This document shows positions 1 through 7,174 of a stretch of 64,000 nt of DNA, piece by piece. Made by a program: the position numbers and the translations under genes. Location of the stretch: positions 1,220,001 through 1,284,000 of the forward strand of contig NZ_JAMZEK010000001.1 of the NCBI RefSeq assembly GCF_024158035.1. Direction: 5' to 3'. The notes beneath the pieces were generated by a model. That model worked only from the letters and a program-made list of their open reading frames with translations, was not told the origin of the DNA and did not search any database. Positions within the stretch are counted from its first letter, which is position 1, and every line of letters begins with the position of its first letter. The stretch is from Dyella lutea (GTDB lineage Bacteria; Pseudomonadota; Gammaproteobacteria; Xanthomonadales; Rhodanobacteraceae).

Positions 1-2
1 CG

Positions 3-1526
3 GGCTTCATCGAAGGCCACGGTCACCTGCTCGGCACCGGCACCGTGCTTACCGAACTCGACCTGGGCAAGGCGCCGGACTGGGACGGCATCGTGGCGAT
101 GGTGAAGGCCGCGGTGGCCAAGGCGAAGCCGGGTCAGTGGATCGTCGGGTCGGGCTGGCAGCAGAGCAAGTGGACGCATGCGCCGCAGCCGAACATCGAC
201 GGCCTGCCGCTGCGCGCCAGCCTGGATGCGGTATCGCCGGACAACCCGGTGCTGCTGGAACACGTCAGCGGCCACGCCGTGTTCGCCAATGGCGCGGCGC
301 TGAAGCTGGCCGGCATCGGCCACGACACGCCGGACCCGGCCGGCGGCACCATCGTGCGCGACAAGCAGGGCAATGCCATCGGCATGCTGCGCGACACCGC
401 CGATGCGCCCGTCTACGCCGCCTACCAGCACCACGTCGAATCACTGCCGCCGACGTTGCAGGCCGCGCGGCGCGAGCACGCGCTCAAGCTCGCGATGCAG
501 AACGAGGTCAGCAAGGGCATCACCAGCTTCGTCGACATGGGCGAGGACTTCGCCACGGTGGACTGGCTCAAGCAGCAGGCGGCCAAGGGCATTCCGCTGC
601 GTCTGTACGTGAACATCGCCGAGGAGCCGGTGGCGGCGCTCGATGCAAAGCTGGCGAGTTACCGCAGCATTGATGACGCCGACGGCCACTTCACCGTGCG
701 CGGCATCGGCGAGATCCTCTCCGACGGTGCGCTGGGCACGCACAGCGCGTGGTTCCTCAAGCCCTACAACGACGACCCCGGCATCACCGGCAAGAACGTC
801 GTCTCGATGGCGGAGGTCCGGCAGATCGCCGAGATCGCCGCGCGCGACGGCTTCCAGCTCTCCGTGCACGCCATCGGCGACCGCGCCAACCGCGAGGTGC
901 TGGACACCTTCCAGGACATCTTCACCCAGGATCCCGCCGCGCATGCGCTGCGCTGGCGCATCGAGCATGCGCAGCACCTGGATCCGGCCGACATCCCGCG
1001 CTTCGCGCAGCTGGGCGTGATCGCCTCGATGCAGTCCATCCACGCCTGCTCCGATGCGCCGTTCGTGGTACAGCACCTGGGCGAGCAGCGGGCCCGTGAA
1101 GGCGCCTACGTGTGGCACACGCTGATCGAAAGCGGCGCCATCGTGCTGGACGGCAGCGACACCCCGGTGGAGGACACCAACCCGATCGCCGGCTTCTATT
1201 GCGCGGTGACCCGTCGCGAAGGCAACGGCACCGCGTTCTTCCCCGCCCAGGCGAAGACGCGCCTCGAAGCCCTGCGCTCCTACACCTTGAACAATGCCTA
1301 CGCCATTTTCGAAGACCACCAGCTGGGCTCGCTCAGCCCCGGCAAGCGCGCCGACCTGGCGGTGTTCTCCGGCAATCTGCTGACCATGCCGGCCGACCGG
1401 ATCCTGCGCACGCGCGTGCTGTACACCGTCGTGGGTGGGCAGGTGGTCTACCAGCGCCCCGGCGCGCAGGCATGGAAGCACGGCGAGCTGTTCGCGCCGA
1501 TGCCGGAGTTCGATCACGTGAACTGA
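3..1526 (+). CDS. Amidohydrolase family protein (YtcJ/amidohydrolase_3 type), 5' end outside window
   Basis: Metal-dependent hydrolase of the amidohydrolase_3 (YtcJ-like) family, whose members hydrolyse C-N bonds, for example N-substituted formamides. The reading frame is open from base 3 and begins GFIEGHGHL, the first-strand HxH metal-binding motif of the superfamily, so the true start lies upstream and 507 C-terminal residues are visible. Later motifs match the family: SVHAIGDRANREVLD with its metal-ligand His, RIEHAQHLDPADI, and a terminal SDTPVEDTNP followed by SPGKRADLAVF, which is the typical return to the small beta-sandwich. Substrate cannot be assigned. The GTG at position 45 is only an internal codon. 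A hairpin follows the stop codon. Family assignment is firm; the exact activity is unknown. Confidence 0.9.
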   Translation, partial: GFIEGHGHLLGTGTVLTELDLGKAPDWDGIVAMVKAAVAKAKPGQWIVGSGWQQSKWTHAPQPNIDGLPLRASLDAVSPDNPVLLEHVSGHAVFANGAALKLAGIGHDTPDPAGGTIVRDKQGNAIGMLRDTADAPVYAAYQHHVESLPPTLQAARREHALKLAMQNEVSKGITSFVDMGEDFATVDWLKQQAAKGIPLRLYVNIAEEPVAALDAKLASYRSIDDADGHFTVRGIGEILSDGALGTHSAWFLKPYNDDPGITGKNVVSMAEVRQIAEIAARDGFQLSVHAIGDRANREVLDTFQDIFTQDPAAHALRWRIEHAQHLDPADIPRFAQLGVIASMQSIHACSDAPFVVQHLGEQRAREGAYVWHTLIESGAIVLDGSDTPVEDTNPIAGFYCAVTRREGNGTAFFPAQAKTRLEALRSYTLNNAYAIFEDHQLGSLSPGKRADLAVFSGNLLTMPADRILRTRVLYTVVGGQVVYQRPGAQAWKHGELFAPMPEFDHVN

Positions 1527-1542
1527 GCGGCGGCGGGTGGCA

Positions 1543-1567
1543 CGTGTCCGGCAATCGCGCGGACACG
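1543..1567. terminator. Hairpin after the amidohydrolase gene, possible terminator
   Basis: Perfect 8-bp stem CGTGTCCG / CGGACACG with a 9-nt loop, starting 16 nt after the stop codon. No T-run follows, so an intrinsic terminator is only a possibility. Confidence 0.3.
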
Positions 1568-1718
1568 GCTGTCTCCCGATTGCGCGATCAAATGCGTGGC
1601 GCCCATGAAGCCGAGGTCGGTCTCCGACCTCGGTTACATCGTCAGGCACTGCGCGGACCGTGTCGCGGATCCGAACATCCGCATACATGGCCGGGGCGCG
1701 ATATCCGCGCCCCGCCTC

Positions 1719-2516
1719 TCAGATCGGGCGACCGTGGCTCGTGTCCACGGCGTTCCAGTACCAGTAGAAGTAGCCGTGCTTGAGCTGCAGCAGGGTGTGG
1801 GTCTGGACGCTGTCGTGCTCGATGTCGCCCCAGCAGGCGCGCGCCGAATTGCGGTTGTTGTGCAGGTCGATGCACTCCGGATCGGGCAGCTCAGGCTTGG
1901 GCGGGATGTACAGCGCCGAGCCCTGCGGCACCCACAGGTCGGCCAGACGGATCCGGCCGAGTTTCGGCCAGTAACGCCCCACCGAGATCACCAGCGGAAA
2001 GCGCGGGTCGGTGGAGGCGAACACGTGGGGAAAGTCGTGGTGTTCCAGGTCGGTGCAGACCACCGACAGCAGCCGGTTGCCGGTGTTCTGGTAAGGCGAC
2101 CAGTGCCCGGCGAACACGCCGTACTCGTATTCCACCTGATCGAGCTGCTCGACCGGGCAGCTCATGCGCACCGCCTGACCCTTCTCCACCAGGGTGATGC
2201 CGAACGCGGCGGCGACGTCGCGGGTGGCCCACAGCGGCTGGTAGGACACCTTCTCGGCCACGAAACGCAGCTGGGTCTCCACGCCGTAGGGCGCGTTGGG
2301 CTTCACGCCGATGACCTGCGAGACGATGTGCTCATGACCCATCGCCATCTGCGGGTTGGTCGGTGCGACCTCCAGCGGCGTGACGCCCTTCGGTGGCCTG
2401 GCCAGGTAACGGGGCTTGCCCTTGTCGTTGAAGAAGAAGGGGGTCTTGGTCAGCGAGACTTTCTGCGTCGACTTGCTGATTTCGAACAAGGGTGGATCGA
2501 GGTACCCCTTGGGCAT
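1719..2516 (-). CDS. Hypothetical protein, 265 aa (duplicated locally as a remnant)
   Basis: A 265-residue protein I do not recognise. The start at 2516 gives MPKGYLDPPLFEISKST. It is preferred over a 121-codon longer frame because the nearby degenerate copy (5909-6121) conserves the coding pattern from this point on (GYLDPPLFEVSKFTHKVSL), whereas upstream similarity is only at DNA level. No signal peptide or membrane segment is evident. The sequence is rich in aromatic residues and His, with motifs such as QLKHGYFYWYWNAVDTSHGRP at the C-terminus, which suggests a compact globular cytosolic protein. It lies on the opposite strand to both neighbours and is followed by no operon partner. No function is proposed. 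Confidence 0.7.
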   Translation of the reverse strand: MPKGYLDPPLFEISKSTQKVSLTKTPFFFNDKGKPRYLARPPKGVTPLEVAPTNPQMAMGHEHIVSQVIGVKPNAPYGVETQLRFVAEKVSYQPLWATRDVAAAFGITLVEKGQAVRMSCPVEQLDQVEYEYGVFAGHWSPYQNTGNRLLSVVCTDLEHHDFPHVFASTDPRFPLVISVGRYWPKLGRIRLADLWVPQGSALYIPPKPELPDPECIDLHNNRNSARACWGDIEHDSVQTHTLLQLKHGYFYWYWNAVDTSHGRPI

Positions 2517-2927
2517 CGCGCAGCTCCATGGACTCGGGAATGGTGGTTGCGTGTGGGTGAGGCTGGGTCGGGAAGCCCCATGCTTCGGTCGATGGTAGAC
2601 GGGGCCGATGCGCGCTACCAGACGCTTCGAATCGCGACGCAGGTTGCTACGGATATAGGGCGCATGCCGGCCCGGATCACCGCCCTGTCCAGCCAAAAGC
2701 CCGGTGCCTGGCGCCCGGTTGATTCCCTCCGTCCCTTTATCCGCCGGTGCCGCTGTGCCACGGAGAGCGTGTGACCATATTGCCCCACGCTCTGCGCACT
2801 CTCGATCAGGGGGCATGCCCGTCGATCCGGGCGGGAGAGTTGTCGCTTCTGGAGCGGGAGCGGCGTGTGCCGCACCCAACGATCCATGGAATGAACCCGA
2901 GGCGTCGGGACGTTAGGGAGTCGCGGC
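2517..2927. other. Divergent intergenic region with DNA similar to 6122-6355
   Basis: This 411-bp stretch holds no convincing gene. Much of it aligns by eye with the DNA upstream of the degenerate second copy of the 1719-2516 gene. Examples are TTCGGTCGATGGTAGACGG here against TGGTCGACGGTAGATGG near 6203, and CTCCGTCCCTTTAT against CTCCGTCCCATTAAT. It must carry the promoters of the two divergent hypothetical genes, but I see no clear -35/-10 pair. Confidence 0.5.
2717..2740. repeat. Short interspersed repeat variant (CTCCGTCCC type)
   Basis: GGTTGATTCCCTCCGTCCCTTTAT is a diverged copy of the element at 6328-6355 and more distantly of those at 4210 and 5884. It marks the 5' limit of the similarity between the two copies of the hypothetical gene. 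Confidence 0.4.
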
Positions 2928-4151
2928 ATGTTCAATACCTGCTTGATCCGCTTCGCGGTAAACCAATCCAACGACAACAACGAGATCGCCAAGGAGCTGC
3001 AGACGACGCTGCGGCGCGAGGCGCCCGCGCCGGTGTTCGTCATCGGAAGCTGGCAGACCGGTGATTTCTGCCACATCTATGCGGCCATCGTGCGGCACTT
3101 CTCCGAAACCCCGCATTCGCCATGCAGCATCCTCGTGCTCTGCGCCGAAGGATTTTCCGCGCGGTTCCTTCTCGCCGACATCGAATTCGCCATAAAGCCC
3201 TTGTGCGACAGCGTCGGCGGACATTTCACGCTGTACCACACCGACGTTCTCAGCAAAAACAGGCTCATCGAAGCGATGGGTCGGCTGATGAGGACGGAGC
3301 GCAACGCGAAGGAACCCTTCGACGCGACGTTCCTGGCGTCCGACCTGGTCAAGGGCATGCGGGCGGGCCAGCCGTTGACGCCGATATGGGCGGCCGTGAC
3401 GCGGAAGGCCGAGTCCAGCCACTACCGGGACTACTCCGGTGTCTGCGCCTCGTTCATGGAGGAGTACGTGCAGAAGTTTGGCCTCTCTTCCGGGCGAGAG
3501 CGCTTCGTCTGCCTGTGGGGACGTACCTCGGGCATGCCGACGGAAGCCAGGAAGCTGGGCGGCGCCAATCCCCAGTACGACTCGTCGGAGGACGGCAATC
3601 AGCAATTGTGCCTGGCGCTGAAATACAACATCCCCGCAATCAAGGCGATCTTCACCGTTGGCGACGGATTCAACGACGCGACCAGGCGGCTGCCGCACGT
3701 ATTCGATCTGGGCGAGTTCTGGCGGCGCATGCAGGTGGTCAAGGGGCGCTTCCAGGAGAATGGCTTTTTCGACTACATGACCGCATTCTTCGATTGCGAC
3801 GTGGTGCACCTGGGGATGAAGAGCGGTGGGATGGACTCGCTGGGCGTCTGGGGCCAGAAGGTCGTCTTCATCGATTCAGTCCGTTCCCCCGCGATCACGG
3901 CCAGCCGCGTCCGCGCGTGGGAGACGCCGTCCATCGTTCCGGTGCCGATCGGCGCCATGCCCACCTCGCTGGGCAAGGCGATCGAAAGCGCACGCGAGGA
4001 AGACCCGAAGTCTTTCAAGACGACCTTCGCTTCGGCCAAGAAGGTCACGGAAATGCGCGACAGGGCAGCGCGGGCAGGCCACGACAACCTGTTCGAGAAC
4101 GACGACCTGGCGGCGATCGTCGCGGCGGTCCGGAAGATGTTCGGAAATTAA
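2928..4151 (+). CDS. Hypothetical protein, 407 aa, possibly GT-B-like
   Basis: Orphan 407-residue protein with no recognised signature. The start MFNTCLIRF is preceded by TTAGGGAG at a suitable distance. The first 60 residues contain VFVIGSWQTGDFCHIYAAI, and the C-terminal third has VVHLGMKSGGMDSLGVWGQKVVFIDS. That glycine-rich turn followed by a hydrophobic strand resembles the nucleotide-sugar-binding half of GT-B glycosyltransferases, but the resemblance is weak. No signal peptide or transmembrane segment is visible, so a cytosolic protein is likely. It stands alone: the upstream gene is divergent, and a GC-rich hairpin and an interspersed repeat follow. Glycosyltransferase activity is only a hypothesis. 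Confidence 0.7.
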   Translation: MFNTCLIRFAVNQSNDNNEIAKELQTTLRREAPAPVFVIGSWQTGDFCHIYAAIVRHFSETPHSPCSILVLCAEGFSARFLLADIEFAIKPLCDSVGGHFTLYHTDVLSKNRLIEAMGRLMRTERNAKEPFDATFLASDLVKGMRAGQPLTPIWAAVTRKAESSHYRDYSGVCASFMEEYVQKFGLSSGRERFVCLWGRTSGMPTEARKLGGANPQYDSSEDGNQQLCLALKYNIPAIKAIFTVGDGFNDATRRLPHVFDLGEFWRRMQVVKGRFQENGFFDYMTAFFDCDVVHLGMKSGGMDSLGVWGQKVVFIDSVRSPAITASRVRAWETPSIVPVPIGAMPTSLGKAIESAREEDPKSFKTTFASAKKVTEMRDRAARAGHDNLFENDDLAAIVAAVRKMFGN

Positions 4152-4153
4152 AG

Positions 4154-4178
4154 GGGCGCGTCCAGCTGGACGGGCGCG
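4154..4178. terminator. GC-rich hairpin after the 407-aa gene
   Basis: GCGCGTCCAGCTGGACGGGCGC, centred on the perfect palindrome CGTCCAGCTGGACG, begins a few bases after the stop codon at 4151. Only TTT follows shortly after, so a terminator role is tentative. Confidence 0.35.
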
Positions 4179-4209
4179 TCGTTTGGCGGGGTGCGATCGC
4201 ATGCTCACC

Positions 4210-4233
4210 TAAATTGGCCACGGCCCCTTTTCT
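4210..4233. repeat. Short interspersed repeat (AATTGGCCACG-CCCC-TTTTCT)
   Basis: TAAATTGGCCACGGCCCCTTTTCT matches 5884-5912 except for a few substitutions and one indel. Both are intergenic. The pattern resembles short sequences often found near REP-associated or IS200-like transposase remnants, which is an inference by resemblance. Confidence 0.4.
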
Positions 4234-4340
4234 CCGAAGCATGGGGGCATCGACGCCGCGCATGCCCCTGGCCCGGAAGCTCCGCCCGAGAGCGCACCTT
4301 GACCCCTGCCTTGGCGAGTCTTCCGTCGAAGTCGAAGGAT

Positions 4341-4778
4341 CTAGGCGGCCACAACAGGAACCTTGCCAACGAACAGCATGCTTGCCGGTGACCAGTAGAT
4401 CACCGTCAACAACCACATGTGGACAAAGCCAGTCAGGCCACCGACGAACAGACTCAATGGCCCGAACACGGCCTCGCCGCGTAGTGGGGCAGCAAGTAAT
4501 GCCAGCAACAATGCGACAGCCAGGAGGTGCCGCCCCCAGGTCCTGAGCATGAATGTGCCCACGATGCCAAGCGTCAGCAGGGCAAGCTGAGCCAGCGCGA
4601 CGATCTCCAGCAGCCACACTGGAACGAGCAAACCCTGATAGTTCCAGGTGCTGGCACGGTGTGCGACGGAGCCGAGGTAGCCGTGTCGTTCAGCCCATAT
4701 CGACAGCATGGTCGCTGCGCAAAGTATGCCGAGCGCTACGCAGGTCGTGCGGATCTGGGTGCGTGTGACCGTGAGCAT
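4341..4778 (-). CDS. Small integral membrane protein, 145 aa, unknown function
   Basis: A 145-residue protein with four predicted membrane segments: about residues 11-28 (TTCVALGILCAATMLSIWA), 50-75, 80-100 and 110-130. The short first loop (ERHGYLGSVAHRASTWNYQG) is predicted to face the periplasm. The start follows AAGGA about 12 nt upstream in the coding sense. No family was recognised. It stands between an interspersed repeat and a convergent/divergent set of small genes and has no obvious operon partner. The hydrophobic pattern makes it a real gene, but its role is open. Confidence 0.65.
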   Translation of the reverse strand: MLTVTRTQIRTTCVALGILCAATMLSIWAERHGYLGSVAHRASTWNYQGLLVPVWLLEIVALAQLALLTLGIVGTFMLRTWGRHLLAVALLLALLAAPLRGEAVFGPLSLFVGGLTGFVHMWLLTVIYWSPASMLFVGKVPVVAA

Positions 4779-4946
4779 GGAGATCCCATCCTTGGAGGTG
4801 GCGCTTCGACGATAACGCCGAGCATCGGGGGCAGGAAAAGCGGCCCAGAGCGCACGTGCTCATGACCGGGAAAAGTGCGAAGTCGACTCTGGACCCATTT
4901 GGGGTCGCTGCATTCGAGTCGCGCGACAGGACGGGCTGCTGCCGGA

Positions 4947-5138
4947 TCAGTCCTTGACCATCGCCTGGAACAGGTAGTGGTGCGAGCCGCCCTTGAACCC
5001 CTCCACGGCCACGCCACCCTGGGGCCGCCATCCCTCGCGCATGGCGCGGTTGATCTGTTCGGCCAGGTCCCTGGTGGCCTGCTCCACATCGGTCCCGAGG
5101 AATTTCGTCGCGTTGACCCGCAATATCTGGTGCTGCAT
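4947..5138 (-). CDS. DUF1737-like small protein, 63 aa
   Basis: A short 63-residue protein with the pattern of the DUF1737 family: an N-terminal strand, a helix with regularly spaced acidic residues (VEQATRDLAEQINRAM), then REGWRPQGGVAVEG and a C-terminal strand YLFQAMVKD. The GW-P-GG turn and the final QAMVK are the family's most constant elements. The start at 5138 is preceded by GGATGAGG in the coding sense. The family has no established biochemical function; members are usually free-standing cytosolic proteins, as here. Confidence 0.75.
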   Translation of the reverse strand: MQHQILRVNATKFLGTDVEQATRDLAEQINRAMREGWRPQGGVAVEGFKGGSHHYLFQAMVKD

Positions 5139-5356
5139 GCCTCATCCCTTCTGCCAATGCGTGAGCGCCCACGCCACGGATTCAAGTGGCGGTGCCGTCC
5201 AGTCTAGCCGCACGGAGCAACGCCTCTTTGCCGCGATGGTCCGCTTGCGCGATGGCGTGCCGGCACGCGCCTGGAGCGGATCCGGTTGGACGACCGCCAG
5301 GCCAGGCTGCGATCCGTGGCCGTCGGCCCGATCGCGAGCGACCGTCCGAGGCCGAA

Positions 5357-5806
5357 TCAGCGGCCTTCGTCCCGTTGGACGGGCGAGTTCTTGACGAAGC
5401 GGCGCTCGTCGATGGCGTATCCGACCGCCTGATAGAACGCATGTGCCGCCGGTCGGTGGTCGCCACTGGTGACCTCGATCCGTCTTGCCCCGGCACCCCA
5501 CGCCCACGCCTCGACAGCCTTCACCAGCAGGCGGCCGAGGCCGGCTCTCTGCGCGGCCTTGCTGACGGCAAGCGCGGTGATGCGGACGAGGTAACCGCTG
5601 ACGTGGAAGAGCGGCAGGCGGTGCGCGCTGGCAACGCCCATAACCCGACCGTGGGCATCTTCGGCGACGAATACCTTGTCGTTGGCAGCGGTGGAGAAAT
5701 CCCGCAAACGTTCGAGCACCAGCTCCTCAGCTGTGTCGTATCCCAGTTCTGCCAGGCACGAAGCGATAGCCGCTGCGTCGTCAGGAACTGCTATCCGTAC
5801 ATGCAT
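5357..5806 (-). CDS. GNAT family N-acetyltransferase
   Basis: A 149-residue GCN5-related acetyltransferase that transfers acetyl from acetyl-CoA to an amine; the substrate is unknown. The start MHVRIAVPDD is chosen because GGAGAA lies 4 nt upstream of it; two further upstream ATGs lack such a site. The fold order is clear: N-terminal strand-helix (RIAVPDDAAAIASCLAELGY), motif D/A strands VFVAEDAHGRVMGVASAHRL and LVRITALAVS, and the acetyl-CoA-binding loop AAQRAGLGRLLVKAVEAWA, a Q/R-x-x-G-x-G/A variant. Motif B follows (ARRIEVTSGDHRPAAHAFYQAVGY). A single-domain cytosolic enzyme with no operon partner. Confidence 0.85.
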   Translation of the reverse strand: MHVRIAVPDDAAAIASCLAELGYDTAEELVLERLRDFSTAANDKVFVAEDAHGRVMGVASAHRLPLFHVSGYLVRITALAVSKAAQRAGLGRLLVKAVEAWAWGAGARRIEVTSGDHRPAAHAFYQAVGYAIDERRFVKNSPVQRDEGR

Positions 5807-5883
5807 CGGCTTCTCCGGGAACATCGTCAGATCCACTTCGACGGGTCGGACAAGTGCTCACGACCCACGTGATGACGGCGGAA

Positions 5884-5912
5884 TTTAATTGGCCACGTCC
5901 CCATTTTCTTAG
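5884..5912. repeat. Short interspersed repeat flanking the degenerate gene copy
   Basis: TTTAATTGGCCACGTCCCCATTTTCTTAG is similar to 4210-4233 and, with gaps, to 6328-6355. Together with the latter it brackets the pseudogene at 5909-6121 in direct orientation. Confidence 0.4.
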
Positions 5913-6121
5913 CCGGTGGGGCGGCCGTGGCTCGTGTCCGGCGCGTTCGACGAGAACAGGGTCAGATTTACTTTCCGCGGGTCAGATAAGCGAACCTAAC
6001 CCCGTTGTCGATAGATGGGATTGCCGCCGTCGTTGTAGAAGTAGGGCGTATCCGCCAGCGACACCTTATGGGTGAACTTGCTGACTTCGAACAAAGGCGG
6101 ATCAAGGTATCCGTTGGCCAC
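5909..6121 (-). pseudogene. Internally deleted copy of the 1719-2516 hypothetical gene
   Basis: The segment 5996-6121 encodes 41 codons (start GTG, then ANGYLDPPLFEVSKFTHKV) clearly homologous to the first 40 residues of the gene at 1719-2516, then hits a TAG. The segment 5909-5947, in the same orientation, encodes NAPDTSHGRPTG plus a TAA, matching the other gene's C-terminal NAVDTSHGRPI plus stop. About 200 internal codons are missing. They are replaced by roughly 50 bp (5951-6002) that contain a direct repeat GGGTCAGAT at 5959 and 5979. Upstream DNA similarity extends to about 6355. The copy cannot make a full product. Confidence 0.75.
5951..6002. other. Scar sequence inside the deleted gene copy
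   Basis: About 50 bp with no counterpart in the intact gene. It contains GGGTCAGAT twice (5959-5967 and 5979-5987), separated by TTACTTTCCGC. AGGGTCAGATTTACTTT-like strings are commonly found beside REP-associated transposase remnants, so a former small mobile insertion is a reasonable inference. Confidence 0.4.
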
Positions 6122-6327
6122 TGCGCGGCTCCGTGGAATGAATCGGGATCGAAGAGGTTGCGAAGGCAAGGCTCGATCCGGAAGCCTCGTCCACTGGTCG
6201 ACGGTAGATGGCGTGTATGTCTGCCTCCAGAGACGACGGAGCGTTGCGCAGGTTGTTGCGGGCTGAGCAATTTGCTCCAGTCTCTGGCTTTCGCTTGCGT
6301 CCGGCCAAGGTGTGGCTGTCCTGGGTC

Positions 6328-6355
6328 GAATTAATTGCCTCCGTCCCATTAATTT
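6328..6355. repeat. Short interspersed repeat (AATTGCCTCCGTCCC type)
   Basis: GAATTAATTGCCTCCGTCCC followed by ATTAATTT. It overlaps the 3' limit of the DUF2971 gene's neighbourhood and marks the far end of the duplicated segment; 2717-2740 holds the matching end of the intact copy. Confidence 0.4.
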
Positions 6356-6357
6356 CG

Positions 6358-7062
6358 CTAATAGATATGTTCGTCATAAAGTGACGACCTTGTTACTGCT
6401 GCCGAAAGATCAAACCGTCGGCAGACATCTTGTAACGATTCAGTAAGCCATGATGGTGATATGTAGAGATTCTCAATGAGGGTGTTTGGGTCGATTGTAA
6501 GGGCATGATTATCTGCGATAATTGAAGAGCGGGCAGCCTGCGACGCGTCTGGGGCTTGCCAATACATAACCCTAATCTCACGCTCGTGTTCGAAGCTCTT
6601 TCGCTTCAGGAATGGCGGAACTAAGACGTTCAGCTCGGGAGTTGGTTCAGTGTCAAAGTCTATGTACTTTACCTTGCCTATGTAATAACTCTTTTCGTCA
6701 GATATGGATCTTTGCAACGCCCCGACGGTTGACTGAATGGCCACCCCCGATTTCCCCGAGTAAAGGTCCCACAGTGCCGCTGATTCATGCTGACTAGAGT
6801 GCCAGCAACTCACATATATAGAGGATCTGATTTGGCTAGACAATTCGAGAAAACCGTCCACTTGTCCGGCAGGCCAGTTCGTTCTCGCAGCTTCCACGAC
6901 TCGCCTGGGCCATGAGCCTTCCCATGGATCTCTGAACGCGTCGAGTCTGCATAAAAAAAGCGATCGTTTATGGAGTAGAGATAGGAGCTTCTCCAAATCT
7001 ATGTAGCGCCAGATTGTTGTTTCCAGCGCGGGATTTTCAATGTGTGGATGGCTTGAAAGCAT
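6358..7062 (-). CDS. DUF2971 domain protein, 234 aa, probably acquired
   Basis: A 234-residue protein with the DUF2971 pattern: an N-terminal IWRYIDLEKLLSLLHKRSLFLCRLDAFRDPWEGSW, then the central YVSCWHSSQHESAALWDLYSGKSGVAIQSTV, then KSFEHEREIRVMYW. The aromatic/WxxY plus E-x-ALW core is the family hallmark; no biochemical activity is established. Its base composition is visibly AT-richer than its neighbours (TTA and ATA codons, A/T-rich wobble positions), which suggests horizontal acquisition. It lies alone between the degenerate gene copy and the GTPase cluster. DUF2971 genes are sometimes seen in accessory and defence-rich regions, but no defence partner is present here. Confidence 0.8.
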   Translation of the reverse strand: MLSSHPHIENPALETTIWRYIDLEKLLSLLHKRSLFLCRLDAFRDPWEGSWPRRVVEAARTNWPAGQVDGFLELSSQIRSSIYVSCWHSSQHESAALWDLYSGKSGVAIQSTVGALQRSISDEKSYYIGKVKYIDFDTEPTPELNVLVPPFLKRKSFEHEREIRVMYWQAPDASQAARSSIIADNHALTIDPNTLIENLYISPSWLTESLQDVCRRFDLSAAVTRSSLYDEHIY

Positions 7063-7174
7063 AGATGTGGGCCTATTAAGAAGGTATGAGCAAGGTCAAA
7101 AGCCTGGTCAGAGTGCACTTTCGAGTGTCTGCTTCGGGTAAGCGGTCGTCTACTTTGGTCCGGCTATTCGTGGC

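Noticed and set aside
1543-1567. GTGTCC...GGACAC hairpin as a second copy of the array's activator site
   Set aside because: The half-sites are 11 nt apart, not adjacent as in the 45867 palindrome, and no -24/-12 promoter lies nearby. A transcript hairpin is more likely.
6358-7062. DUF2971 gene as part of an antiphage defence system
   Set aside because: It is a single gene without nuclease, helicase, toxin-antitoxin or CRISPR partner in the surroundings. No defence call can be supported.
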